Shown: piece by piece, positions 16,107-25,189 of the stretch
Position numbering within the stretch: the stretch's first letter is position 1
Layout: every line of letters begins with the position of its first letter
Notes under the pieces: model-generated
What the model was told of the DNA's origin: nothing
Databases searched by the model: none
What the model saw: the letters and a program-made list of their open reading frames with translations, nothing else
Assembly: GCF_000367365.1 (NCBI RefSeq)
Contig: NZ_BARF01000114.1
Coordinates: 1 to 48,999, forward strand
Source: Streptomyces prunicolor NBRC 13075
GTDB taxonomy: Bacteria; Actinomycetota; Actinomycetes; Streptomycetales; Streptomycetaceae
Reading direction: 5' to 3'
Length of the DNA: 48,999 bases
Made by a program: the position numbers and the translations under genes

Positions 16107-16913
16107 GTGGGAACCACCACCCAACACACCGTCAGTCTCGAAGGAATCGGCCCGGTCGAGGTGTCCGTGACCGAATACGGCTCCGGACAACCGTTCCTCC
16201 TCCTGCACGGCGGGGCCGGCCCGCAGTCGGTGACGGGGTTCGCCGAGAAGTTCGCCGCCGCTCACGACGTGTGCGTGCTGGTCCCGACCCACCCGGGCTT
16301 CGGCGGCACCGTACGCCCCGAGGCATTGGCCTCCGTGTCCGGACTGGCCATGCTCTACGGCGCGTTGCTGGACCAACTGGCGCTGACCGACGTCACCGTC
16401 ATCGGCAACTCGACCGGCGGCTGGATCACCGCCGAGATCGCGCTCCTCAAGTCGCCGCGCGTCAGCGGCATCGTCCTGATCGACGCCGTCGGGATCGAGG
16501 TGCCCGGCCATCCGGTGGCCGACTTCTTCTCCCTGACCATGGACGAGGTCTTCCGGCTCAGCTTCCACGATCCCGAGCCGTTCCGGATCGACCCCACGAC
16601 CCTGCCCCCCGCGGCGCAGGCGATCGCCGCGGGCAACCGGACCGCGATCGCCGTCTACGCGGGCTCCGCCATGACCGACCCCACCCTCGCCGGGCGTCTC
16701 GGGTCCCTGGAGCTCCCCACCCTCGTGCTGTGGGGTGAGAGCGACGGGATCGTCGACGTCGACTACGGCCGCGCCTATGCCGCCGCGATCCCCCTGGCCC
16801 AGTTCCAACTCCTCCCCGAGACCGGCCACTCCCCGCAGCTGGAAACCCCCGACCAGGTCATCCAAGCGATCTGGGACAGCGCCGATACGGGCTTCTCCGC
16901 CTTCGCCCGCTGA
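16107..16913 (+). CDS. alpha/beta hydrolase
   Basis: This 268-residue alpha/beta-fold hydrolase has the oxyanion loop FLLLHGGAGPQSV, the nucleophile elbow TVIGNSTGGW (catalytic Ser), a late Asp in LVLWGESDGIVD and the catalytic His in LLPETGHSPQLE. Members cleave esters, lactones, epoxides or C-C bonds; this one has no diagnostic substrate motif. GTG 16107 follows a weak ribosome site (AATGAGATAGACC). It is the only apparently intact enzyme between several broken genes (cupin, metallo-hydrolase, MFS), with which it may once have formed an operon. Confidence 0.9.
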   Translation: MGTTTQHTVSLEGIGPVEVSVTEYGSGQPFLLLHGGAGPQSVTGFAEKFAAAHDVCVLVPTHPGFGGTVRPEALASVSGLAMLYGALLDQLALTDVTVIGNSTGGWITAEIALLKSPRVSGIVLIDAVGIEVPGHPVADFFSLTMDEVFRLSFHDPEPFRIDPTTLPPAAQAIAAGNRTAIAVYAGSAMTDPTLAGRLGSLELPTLVLWGESDGIVDVDYGRAYAAAIPLAQFQLLPETGHSPQLETPDQVIQAIWDSADTGFSAFAR

Positions 16914-16955
16914 GCGGCGCCCCCCTCCCTCTCGCGACCCACGGAGCCCCTCCCC

Positions 16956-17444
16956 ATGCCCTAGACCCCGGTCACCCGCACGAACGTCACGGCGCTCGCG
17001 CCCTGGCAGGAGGCAGAGATCGGCGGCGTGACCATCACCGCCGCCTCCGCCGAGCACGGCGTCTACGAGGTCACCTTCGTCCTGCGTGCCGGCGCCGACG
17101 CGGTGTACTTCGCCGGGGACACCATGCTCATCCCCGAACTGGCCGAGATTCCCAGGCGGTTGGGGCACATCTCGCTCGCCCTGCTACCCACCAACGGCCT
17201 GCACATCCGGCCGGCCGGCAACAAACAGGTCGTCATGAACGCCGACGAGGCAGCCGAACTGACCGCGCTCCTCAAGCCCGAGTTGGCCGTCCCGCACCAC
17301 TACGCCTTCACCAAGGGCTTCCTGAGCGACCGGCTGATCACCCACAGCGACAAGGACCCGCTGCGCTACCGCAACGTCTCCCACGACCTGGCCCCCGAAA
17401 CCAGCGTCCGCATCGTCGAACCCGGCATCAGGGTCGAACTCTGA
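16956..17444 (+). pseudogene. MBL-fold (UlaG-like) metal-dependent hydrolase lacking its N-terminal half
   Basis: The frame starts ATG CCC TAG (16956-16964) and after the stop continues TNVTALAPWQEAEIGGVTIT, then AASAEHGVYEVTFVL, VYFAGDTMLIPEL and LLPTNG, to TGA 17444. This is the C-terminal half of beta-lactamase-fold hydrolases of the UlaG/YtnP kind, including the FAGDT metal ligand and the late HHYAF histidine. The family's N-terminal HxHxDH-type site (about the first 110 residues) is absent. Translation from GTG 17028 would give 138 residues without that site. It is inactive as such, or a pseudogene left by deletion. Confidence 0.75.
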
Positions 17445-17769
17445 CCCGTGCCCGACACCGAGGACCTCCTCGACGAAGTCCCCATCGACCAGCCGAAGTT
17501 GGCCACCGCCGATCTCCATCCGCTCCTGGATGTGAGCGCTGTCCACCCGCCAGGAACCGGCGAAGGCACCCGGAACCCCACTCCAACTCCGGCTCCACCT
17601 CAGGCATCCCGGCCCACCGCCACGGCAACTCCCCGCCGAAGTGCGAGCGCGCGCCCGCCGCCCCCCTTTCCCCACGCCACGCCGAGCCATTCGCGCGCGT
17701 CCCGGCGGACACCCCGCACGTCACGTCAGGAACCGGAAAGCACCACCCCGCCCATCAAGGAGAACGACC
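17445..17769. other. intergenic stretch with no supported gene
   Basis: About 325 bp between the metallo-hydrolase remnant and the MFS gene. A GTG at 17448 opens a 130-codon frame, but after about 40 residues it becomes Pro/Arg/Ser low-complexity and runs into the MFS leader, so I do not accept it. The last bases hold the strong ribosome site AAGGAGAACGACC (17757-17769) for ATG 17770. Confidence 0.5.
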
Positions 17770-19255
17770 ATGACGACGCCCACGCCCCCGCCGGACGACA
17801 CCCGTCGTCGGCCTGGACTCGTCCTCGGTGTGCTGCCTGAGCCTGTTGATCACCGCCCTGGACACCACCGCCGTGAACGTCGCGCTCCCCGCCGTAGGCC
17901 ACGATCTGCACGCCCCGGTGAGCGGGCTGCAGTGGACCGTCGACGGGCACACCCTCGCGGTCGCCGCCTTCATGATGCTCGCCGGATCCAGTGCCGACCG
18001 GATCGGACGGCGGCGGGTGTTCCAGGCCGGGCTGGTCCTCTTCACCGCTGGCTCACTGGCTTGTTCGCTGGCCCCGACACTGGGCTGGCTGATCGCCTTC
18101 CGGGTCATGCAGGGACTGGGTGCCAGCATGCTCAACCCGGTCGCCCTGTCGATCATCACGCACGCCTTCCCCGATCCTCGCGAGCGCGCCCGCGCGATCG
18201 GGCTGTGGGGCACCACGGTCGGCCTGTCGCTGGCCGCCGGCCCGGTGGTGGGCGGTCTGCTGGTCGCCTCGGCCGGCTGGCGCTCGATCTTCTGGATCAA
18301 CATCCCGATCGGAGTGGCCGCCCTGGTGCTCGCCGCGATGTTCGTCCCCGAGTCCAGGGCCGCGGCGCCCCGCCGCCCGGACCCGGTCGGTCAGGCGCTC
18401 GTCGTCACGCTCCTGACCTCGCTGATCTTCGCGATCATCGAGGGCTCCCATCGGGGCTACGGAAGCACGTCCATCGTCGCCCTGTTCACCCTGGCCGCGG
18501 GCGCGGCCGTAGCGCTGCCCGGCTACGAGCGGCGTCGCCAACAGCCGCTGGTGGACCCGGTGTTCTTCCGTTCGGTGCCGTTCGCCGGGTCCTTCGTCGC
18601 CGCCGTCACGGCGTTCCTCGTACTGTCCGGCTTCCTGTTCCTCAACACCCTCTACCTGCAGGACGTACGCGGCTGCAGCGCACTCCAAGCGGGCCTGCTG
18701 ACCATGCCGATGGCCGTCGGCACCGCGCTCGCCTCGCCGCTGTCCGGACGCCTCACCGCCGCGCTCGGCCCGCGCCCGCCGCTGGTCGCCGCGGGTCTGC
18801 TGATCGCCACCGCGGCACTGACGCTGACCACGCTCACCCCGACCACGCCGTGGGCGATCCTGCTCGTCGCCTACGTACTCCTCGGCATCGGATTCGGGCT
18901 GGTCAACGCCCCGATCACCAGCACCGCCGTAGCCGGTATGCCGCGCGCCCAGGCCGGGGTCTCCGCCGCGATCACCACCACCGGCCGCCAGGTCGGCAAC
19001 AACCTCGGCGTCGCGGTCCTCGGCTCGATCGTCACCGCCCGCACCCGAGCCCCCGGCGGGGCGGGATTCGCCACCGCCAGCCACGCGGGCTGGTGGATCC
19101 TAACCACTGGCGGCCTCGTCATCGCGGCGATAGGCCTCGCGACCACCACAGCCCGCGCCCTCGCCACCGCCGGCCGCGTCGCCGCACGTTTTCCGGCCGA
19201 CCCGGTGCCGGCGGTGAGCAGCGCGCCCGCCGTACGCGGAGGCACCCAGACCTGA
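17770..19255 (+). pseudogene. MFS transporter (DHA2 drug-efflux type), frameshifted near its start
   Basis: A strong ribosome site precedes ATG 17770, which reads MTTPTPPPDDTRRRPGLVLG. The frame then fails, and transmembrane helix 1 continues in the next frame from 17828 (VCCLSLLITALDTTAVNVAL). One surplus or two missing bases lie near 17827. The downstream 475 residues are intact: about 14 helices, motif A as GSSADRIGRRRVF, and motif C-like GPVVGGLLV, so it is a 14-TM DHA2 antiporter exporting drugs or metabolites. GTG 17828 could restart translation but has no good ribosome site. Either a functional restart, a sequencing error or a pseudogene. Confidence 0.75.
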
Positions 19256-19433
19256 CGCCTTGCCAACTATCGCTGCGCTACGGCGTCCAGGGCGGCCCGC
19301 GTCGCCGGTCACGCACCTGCCGCAAGAGGCCCGAACACGCCTGCCGCAGCGAGGAGTTCAACTCCGGGAACTCCCTACCGTCCCCCTTCCCGACCACAAC
19401 CCCGCCCGGCAGAACGGATGCGCACAGGAACCC

Positions 19434-19475
19434 TCAACCGCAAGGGTTGACAACGATGTCGGCCAGCGGCAGATT
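19434..19475 (+). promoter_or_regulatory. candidate promoter with overlapping inverted repeat for the GH31 gene
   Basis: TTGACA (19447-19452), a 17-bp spacer and CAGATT (19470-19475) form a plausible promoter about 75 bp before the GTG start. The palindrome TCAACC-GCAAG-GGTTGA (19434-19450) overlaps the -35 box, a position suited to a repressor. The rest of 19256-19549 shows only a GGAGTT-C-AACTCC palindrome (19353-19365) and no gene. Confidence 0.42.
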
Positions 19476-19549
19476 CCACCACGCGCGAACGGGAACCGGC
19501 ACACCTCCACCACGGGCCCAGGTGGCCCCACACTAGGACGGAGCTGTCC

Positions 19550-22500
19550 GTGAGAAGACGATCGGCGTTGGGCACCACCCGCATCCCGCGAAGACGCGTC
19601 ACGGTCCTCGCCCTCATCAGCACCCTGGCCGCCATGCTCGTGACCAATACCGGGGAGGCCTCGGCGCACGTGACGGCGAACCACCGCACCGCGTCGGTGA
19701 CTTCAGGCAACGCGCGCTTCCAGGTCCTGTCCCCCACCCTGATCCGCACCGAGTACGCGCAGGACGGGAAGTTCACCGACAGCGCGACGTTCAACGCGAT
19801 CGGCCGCACCGCGTTCACGTCGCCCCCGTACACATCGAGTACGTCCAACGGCTGGCTGACCATCACCACGAGCGCGCTCACGCTCAAGTACCAGGTGGAT
19901 TCAGGGCCGTTCGACGCGCAGAACCTCTCCGTGCACCTGTCGGCCGGCGGGTCGGCGGTCGACGCCGACCCGTGGCACCGGCTCACCTGCGGTGTGGGCG
20001 CCCTGTGCGAGGCCGAGCAACTGCCCCACAGCGGGGCCGGTGTCGCCACGGACCACGACGGCTACACCGGGTCCGGGTTCCTCGCCGGTTTCGAGGGGAC
20101 GGGCGACTCCGTGTCGGCCGACGTCGACGTCAGCACGGCGGGGACGTACACGTTCGACGCGCGTTACGCCAACTCCGTCGGCGGGGACGGCCAGAACACC
20201 GCCCGCACCCTCACGCTGACGGTGGACGGCGGCGCGAGCCGCACCGTGAGCCTGCCGACCACCGCCAACTGGGACACCTGGGGGCTGGCGAGCAGCGCGG
20301 TCCAACTCGGCGCCGGGCACCACACATTGACGCTGACGAGGACCGCCGCCGACTCCGGCGACGTCAACCTCGACAGCGTCGCCCTGGTGAACCAGGGCAG
20401 CGGCTTCCCGCCCATCTCCACCACCGCGATCACTAGTTGCGGATACAGCGTCAACTGCGAGGCAGAGGCGGACCGCGTCTCGGGTACGGCGATCACCGCC
20501 ACCGATCACGCCGGGTACTCCGGCAGTGGCTTCCTCGCCGAACTGAACCAGGGCGCAGGCGTGTTGACCCATGTGGTCGGCGTACCGGCCGACGGCACCT
20601 ACGCGTTGCAGGTCCGCTATGCCAACGCCACCGGCCGCGACGGGCTCTACCAGACCCGTACGGCGACGATGTCCTCCGGCGGCACCACGCAGACGCTGTC
20701 GCTGCCCGTCACGGCCAACTGGGACACCTGGAGCACCGCCTCCGTCCCCGTCACCCTGAAGGCCGGGGCGAACGACATCACCGTCGGCTGCCCGGACGCC
20801 GCGAGCTGCCATGTCAACCTCGACACCGTCTCCGTCACCGCCGCCAACTCCCCTGCCCCGCAACCGCACTTGGCGCTCGGTGGCTACCGCCGCAGCCTCG
20901 ACGGCGTCGACGGTGACAACGGCGCGCCGGCCACCACGCCCGGCCTGCTCTACAAGGACGGCTGGTACCTCCTCGACGACACCGCCTCCGCCCTGTACGA
21001 CACCGGTACCCGCCAGGTCACCCAGCGCCCCACCCACGGCGGCGCGCCGTACCAGGACGGCTATGTCTTCGGCTACGGGCACAACTACCAGCAGGCGCTG
21101 ACCGACCTGGCCACCCTCACCGGCCCGCCCGAACTGCTTCCCCAATGGGCCTACGGCGTCTGGTACTCGGAGTACATCGACCGCACCGCCGCCGACTACG
21201 AGAACCGGATCCTGCCCGCCTTCCGTGCCGAGGGCGTGCCGCTCGACGTTCTGGTCACCGACACCGACTTCAAGTCGCCGAACACCTGGAGCGGTTGGGA
21301 GATCGACCAGTCCAAGTTCCCTGATCCGAAGGGGTTCTTCGACTGGGCCGCGTCCCAGGGGCTGCACAACACGCTCAACATCCACCCGAGCATCCTGAGC
21401 AGCGACCCGCAGTTCGCGCAGGCCCAGGCGACCGCCAAGGGCAAGCTGCACAAGGGGGGTTGTGCGCCCGCCGCGAGCAGCGGTGCCGGTGACTGCTACA
21501 CCTTCGACTGGGGCGACCCGGATCAGCTCAAGGCGTACATGGATCTGCATCAGACGATGGACCAGCAGGGCAACGACTTCTGGTGGCTGGACTGGTGCTG
21601 CGACGCCTCCCAGTCCTCGCTGCCCGGTGTCACCCCCGACGCGTGGATCAACCAGCAGTACGCGACGGACGCCGACAAGACGATCGGCCGGGGCTTCGCC
21701 GTCTCCCGTGCCTACGGCTCGCTCCAGGCGGGCGGTTACAGCGGCCAGCAGGGGTTGCCCACCGGGCCGTGGGCCGACAAGCGCACCACCGTCCACTTTA
21801 CCGGCGACACCTCCTCCACCTGGGGCACCCTGAAGGCCGAGGTCGGCTTCACCCCCGGCGAGGCCGCCGCCACCGGCATGTCGGCGATCAGCCATGACAT
21901 CGGCGGTCACAACGACACGACGAACCTGACCGGTTCGGAGACCTACACCGCCGACGGCACGACCCACACCACACACAAGCTCCCCGACGACATGTACGCC
22001 CGCTGGGTCCAGCTCGGCACCTTCCAGCCCATCGACCGCCTGCACAGCAACCACAGCGACCGGCTGCCCTGGCAGTACGGCACGGCGGCCCGCGCCTCGG
22101 CCGACAAGTTCCTCAACCTCCGCGAGAACCTGGTGCCTTACACCTACTCCCTCGCGCAGCAGGCGAACACGACCGGCGTCCCGGTCACCCGCCCGATGTA
22201 CCTCCAGTACCCGAACGAGCCGCAGGCGTACGCCACTTCGGGCAGCGAGTACTTCTACGGCCCCGACATGCTCGTCGCCCCGGTCACCACGCCCGGCACC
22301 ACGGCGACGACCTCGGTGTGGTTCCCGCCGGGCAGCCAGTGGACCGACTACTTCACCGGGCAGACCTACGCCGGCGGCACCACCCAGAACATCACCAACG
22401 GCCTCGACACCATGCCGGTGTTCGTCCGGGCGGGCGCCGTCATCCCGACCCGCACGAACGACGTCACCAGCAACGACAAGAACCCGCTGACCAAGGTCAC

Positions 22501-22843
22501 GCTCACCGTCGCGGCAGGTGCCTCCGGCTCCTCCACCCTGTACGAGGACGACGGGACCACCGGCACCGGTCGCGGCCACAGCGCCCTCACGAAGATCCGG
22601 TACCGGGAGAACGGCACCCGGCACACGGTGACGATCGATCCTCCGACCGGAAGCTTCCACGGCCAGATCCGAAACCGGCAGTGGACCGTCTCCCTGCTCG
22701 GCGTCACCGCTCCGGGCACTGTCCGTGTGGGCGGGGCTCAACTCCCCGCCCGCGCCTACCACTTCGACAGTACGACCCGCACGCTGACCGTCACGCTCCC
22801 GGCGCGGAGTGTGCGCACGCCGATCACCGTGACGTGCGGTTGA
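19550..22843 (+). CDS. secreted glycoside hydrolase family 31 with two inserted carbohydrate-binding modules
   Basis: A 1097-residue exported enzyme. An Arg-rich Sec-type signal (residues 1-39, ending GEASA) is followed by the first part of the GH31 N-terminal beta-sandwich (about 40-148). Two tandem CBM35/CBM6-like modules come next, each starting CEAE (about 150-280 and 300-432). The N-domain then resumes (ALGGYRRSLDGVDGD, GWYLLDD). The catalytic barrel (about 525-870) has WWLDWCCD with nucleophile D681 and HFTGDTSSTWGTLK with acid/base D753, plus AISHDIGGHND, and C-terminal beta domains follow. Family members are alpha-glucosidases, alpha-xylosidases, alpha-galactosidases or transglycosylases; the exact substrate is unknown. 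GTG 19550 follows AGGACGGAG. It is monocistronic, and convergent with the monooxygenase gene 7 bp away. Confidence 0.93.
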   Translation: MRRRSALGTTRIPRRRVTVLALISTLAAMLVTNTGEASAHVTANHRTASVTSGNARFQVLSPTLIRTEYAQDGKFTDSATFNAIGRTAFTSPPYTSSTSNGWLTITTSALTLKYQVDSGPFDAQNLSVHLSAGGSAVDADPWHRLTCGVGALCEAEQLPHSGAGVATDHDGYTGSGFLAGFEGTGDSVSADVDVSTAGTYTFDARYANSVGGDGQNTARTLTLTVDGGASRTVSLPTTANWDTWGLASSAVQLGAGHHTLTLTRTAADSGDVNLDSVALVNQGSGFPPISTTAITSCGYSVNCEAEADRVSGTAITATDHAGYSGSGFLAELNQGAGVLTHVVGVPADGTYALQVRYANATGRDGLYQTRTATMSSGGTTQTLSLPVTANWDTWSTASVPVTLKAGANDITVGCPDAASCHVNLDTVSVTAANSPAPQPHLALGGYRRSLDGVDGDNGAPATTPGLLYKDGWYLLDDTASALYDTGTRQVTQRPTHGGAPYQDGYVFGYGHNYQQALTDLATLTGPPELLPQWAYGVWYSEYIDRTAADYENRILPAFRAEGVPLDVLVTDTDFKSPNTWSGWEIDQSKFPDPKGFFDWAASQGLHNTLNIHPSILSSDPQFAQAQATAKGKLHKGGCAPAASSGAGDCYTFDWGDPDQLKAYMDLHQTMDQQGNDFWWLDWCCDASQSSLPGVTPDAWINQQYATDADKTIGRGFAVSRAYGSLQAGGYSGQQGLPTGPWADKRTTVHFTGDTSSTWGTLKAEVGFTPGEAAATGMSAISHDIGGHNDTTNLTGSETYTADGTTHTTHKLPDDMYARWVQLGTFQPIDRLHSNHSDRLPWQYGTAARASADKFLNLRENLVPYTYSLAQQANTTGVPVTRPMYLQYPNEPQAYATSGSEYFYGPDMLVAPVTTPGTTATTSVWFPPGSQWTDYFTGQTYAGGTTQNITNGLDTMPVFVRAGAVIPTRTNDVTSNDKNPLTKVTLTVAAGASGSSTLYEDDGTTGTGRGHSALTKIRYRENGTRHTVTIDPPTGSFHGQIRNRQWTVSLLGVTAPGTVRVGGAQLPARAYHFDSTTRTLTVTLPARSVRTPITVTCG

Positions 22844-22850
22844 TCGACTC

Positions 22851-24440
22851 CTAGCCGGTCGGCACGTCCGACTGGGCCTGCCGTGTACTTCCCGGCCCAG
22901 CAGCGGGGGCCTCGCTGTCCGGGCCGGGAAGCAGGCGCAGTCGGTCCCCGTGTCCGGGCTCGATCAGAGCCAGGCGCTTGAGCAGCATCGGGGTCAGCCG
23001 ACGGTACGCGGCCGGATCGACCGGGCCGAGCCAATGGGCGGCGCGGATCAGCGGATTGATGTTGAGGTCGAGGTCGCCGAGCACTTCGTCGGCGTTGTGC
23101 ATGGAGAACGGGATGATCTTGGTGCCGCGGCAGTGGTGGGTGTCGGTGGCGATGTCTATGAAGGCCAGTTGCTCGACGACCGCGTGCCGCATGGTCTCGG
23201 TGTCGGGTGTCGCCAGCGCGCCCGCAAGGTCGGCGGCGATCCACAGGGCGGCGATCTCGGCGTTGAGCGGGCTGAAGAAGGAGGAGTTGTAGCCGTTGAA
23301 GTACAGGCCGGGAATGCCGAGGGGCAGGATCTGGCGGTAGAGCATGAAGTTGCCGCGCTCGTCGAGCAGTTGCTCGCGCACCTTCTCGGGGAGGAACGGG
23401 ACGCCCTGGGTGAAGCCGGTGGCGCAGACGACCAGGTCCGCGCGGAGTGTGGTGCCGTCGGACAGGCGGGCGGAGGGCTCGCCGTCCACGACGAGGAGCT
23501 GCTCGATGGTGCGGTCCCGGCGGACGGTGATGTCGCCCGCCTCGACGGCCTCGAAGAATCCCTCGGTCGCGAGGCCGATGGCGCCGCGCACGATGTCCTC
23601 CATCGTTCCCCGGGGCACGAGATCGAGGCGCTTCAGGCCGAGTTGACGTATCGACACCGTGCCGATGGAGTTGATCATCCGACGGCGCAGGCCGTTGCCG
23701 GGGCCGTGCAGGAAGCGTTCGAAGCCGCGCGGGCGGATGTACCGGAACAGCGCCTCGCCGAGCCGGGTGAGCAGCAGCATCTTGAAGTTGAGTCTGCCGC
23801 CGATCTTGCGCGGGACCTTCCACAGCAGTTGGCGCGCGATGACGTCGGTGCTCGTGGCGACGGCGCTGATCGGCACGGCCACGTCGCAGGCCGACTTGCC
23901 GTAGCCGACGACGAGGACGTTGCGGTCGCGCGCCTGCTCGGCGTCGTGGAACTCGGTGCCCGCGCACACCTGGCCGCCGGCCGCGGTGAACTCCGCGAGG
24001 CCGTCGAACTTCGGGACCGCCGGTTCGCAGAACACTCCGTTGGCGACGACGAGTCGGTCGTAGGTCTCCGTGGCGTGGGTGCCCGCGGAGTCGCGGTACT
24101 CGACGCTCCACGCGCCGTCGGCGGTCGGCCGCGCCGAGAGCACCTCGGTGCTCAGGCGGAGCGTGCGTTCGAGGTCGAAGTGGGCGGTGTAGTCGGCGAG
24201 GTAGGACTGGATCCGGGCGCCGTCGGGCCACTCCGGGAAGTCCGCGGGCATGGGGAAGTCGGAGAACGAGTACTGCGCCTTCGGGCTCTGCGTGGTGACT
24301 CCCGGGTAGCGGCGCGTGCGGCTCCATACGCCGCCCACGTCCGGGGTCTTGTCGAATACGTCTGTGCGGTGTCCGGCCTGGGTGAGTACCTTCGCGGTGA
24401 CCAGGCCCGCGAGGCCGGCTCCGATGATGGCGATCCTCAT
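22851..24440 (-). CDS. flavin-containing monooxygenase (FAD/NADPH)
   Basis: This 529-residue class B flavoprotein monooxygenase has the FAD site IAIIGAGLAGLVTAKVL at the N-terminus. An FMO/BVMO-like middle and the second dinucleotide motif VLVVGYGKSACDVAV, which binds NADPH, follow; LVVCATGFTQGVPFL matches the family ATG(F/Y) motif. ATG 24440 lies 2 bp after the cupin stop, so the two genes form one unit. Such enzymes hydroxylate aromatics or insert oxygen into ketones. Beside a ring-cleavage operon it may prepare the aromatic substrate, which is inference. The C-terminal 40 residues are Pro/Gly-rich and variable. Confidence 0.92.
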   Translation of the reverse strand: MRIAIIGAGLAGLVTAKVLTQAGHRTDVFDKTPDVGGVWSRTRRYPGVTTQSPKAQYSFSDFPMPADFPEWPDGARIQSYLADYTAHFDLERTLRLSTEVLSARPTADGAWSVEYRDSAGTHATETYDRLVVANGVFCEPAVPKFDGLAEFTAAGGQVCAGTEFHDAEQARDRNVLVVGYGKSACDVAVPISAVATSTDVIARQLLWKVPRKIGGRLNFKMLLLTRLGEALFRYIRPRGFERFLHGPGNGLRRRMINSIGTVSIRQLGLKRLDLVPRGTMEDIVRGAIGLATEGFFEAVEAGDITVRRDRTIEQLLVVDGEPSARLSDGTTLRADLVVCATGFTQGVPFLPEKVREQLLDERGNFMLYRQILPLGIPGLYFNGYNSSFFSPLNAEIAALWIAADLAGALATPDTETMRHAVVEQLAFIDIATDTHHCRGTKIIPFSMHNADEVLGDLDLNINPLIRAAHWLGPVDPAAYRRLTPMLLKRLALIEPGHGDRLRLLPGPDSEAPAAGPGSTRQAQSDVPTG

Positions 24441-24442
24441 GG

Positions 24443-24907
24443 TCACGCGACCTCGGGCGGCAGTTGGAGCTCGATGCCGAAGTCGGCCATGATCTTCTTC
24501 ATCAGCCCGATGTCCTTCGGTCCCGGCGGCATCTCCGCGAGGGCCTGGTAGTAGCCCTCCAGTCCTGCGGGTGAGACGACGGAGATGACCCGCGACTCCT
24601 CCGGATAGGGGTTGCGGAAGGCGTGGATCACATCGCGCGGCAGGTAGAGGTAGTCGCCGTGTTCGAGGACGAAGTCCCTGCCGCCGAGGTGCACGTCGAG
24701 CCGTCCGGCGAGGCAGATGAAGGACTCGTCCTCGCGGGTGTGCAGATGGGGCGGCGGTCCGTCGGTCTCCGGCGGGACCGTGTACTCGAACAGCGAGTAC
24801 GCGTCGTGCGTCGCCGCGCCGTCCGCCTTGAGGGTGATGCCCAGTCCGAGCGCCGCGATCTTGTGTCCTTCGCGGGAGGGCAGCATGTAGCCACCGCCTA
24901 GAGTCAC
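24443..24907 (-). CDS. cupin domain protein (dioxygenase/isomerase-like or accessory)
   Basis: This 154-residue single-domain cupin has motif 1 as PPPHLHTREDESFICLAG, with two His and a Glu for a metal, and motif 2 as HGDYLYLPRDVIHAFRN. GTG 24907 (VTLGGGYML) is chosen because GGAAGGAGA lies 7 bp upstream; a longer reading to 24997 would add a basic leader with no ribosome site. It is translationally linked to the monooxygenase gene. It resembles the 26891 cupin only in fold. The small-molecule target is unknown. Confidence 0.88.
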   Translation of the reverse strand: MTLGGGYMLPSREGHKIAALGLGITLKADGAATHDAYSLFEYTVPPETDGPPPHLHTREDESFICLAGRLDVHLGGRDFVLEHGDYLYLPRDVIHAFRNPYPEESRVISVVSPAGLEGYYQALAEMPPGPKDIGLMKKIMADFGIELQLPPEVA

Positions 24908-25003
24908 CGTCGTCTCCTTCCGGTCGCCACCGCGGCCCGTCCGACCGCGGCGCTGGTCCGCTGCGATCAGCGTCGGTTCGGCACCGCGGATACGCAATCA
25001 ACC

Positions 25004-25020
25004 GTCCCACCTGCTGGGAC
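25004..25020. promoter_or_regulatory. perfect palindrome, likely IclR operator for the cupin-monooxygenase unit
   Basis: GTCCCA-CCTGC-TGGGAC (25004-25020) has perfect 6-bp arms and lies 97 bp before the cupin start. A degenerate version, GTCCCA-CCCAC-TGGGCT (25204-25220), sits at the equivalent place just after the intact iclR stop. Its position before the cupin gene beside an IclR regulator suggests a binding site. Confidence 0.5.
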
Positions 25021-25024
25021 GATT

Positions 25025-25170
25025 TCAGCGCCGGGTGCTGTAGGCCCGCGAGGCGGCAGCGGCGGCGAGCCGTACTGCGGGCCCGGCGCGGACCAAGGCG
25101 GTGGGCCCGGTGACCGACAGCGCCGCGGCGACCCCGCCGGACGGGCCGAAGATCGGGTCGGCGACGCAGC
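25025..25170 (-). pseudogene. second copy of the 3' end of an iclR gene
   Basis: The last 48 or so codons of an IclR gene, ending ASRAYSTRR and TGA at 25025-25027, are present again 200 bp from the end of the intact gene. The DNA match spans about 24993-25170 versus 25190-25380 and includes the shared CAATCAACC and GTCCCA region beyond the stop. I count about 14 synonymous and 2 amino-acid-changing differences, plus one in-frame 9-bp gap. The copy therefore came from a separate, once functional IclR gene, not from a recent duplication. Homology stops at about 25170, after GCGACGCAG. Confidence 0.85.
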
Positions 25171-25189
25171 GCCGTTGAACGCGGTCGAC

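Noticed and set aside
17448..17840. 130-codon GTG frame after the metallo-hydrolase remnant
   Set aside because: It turns into Pro/Arg/Ser low complexity and runs through the ribosome site and leader of the MFS gene.
19901..22762. 953-codon minus-strand open frame across the GH31 gene
   Set aside because: It mirrors the GC-biased codon positions of the real gene; it is Gly/Val/Arg-rich and has no recognisable motif.
23641..23657. Sequence resembling the LacI operator half-site (GACGTATCGACAC) near the middle of the monooxygenase gene
   Set aside because: It lies inside coding sequence, lacks the left arm and is far from any promoter; probably chance.
22950..24551. 533-codon plus-strand frame opposite the monooxygenase gene
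   Set aside because: Shadow of the monooxygenase, which has clear FAD and NADPH motifs on the other strand.
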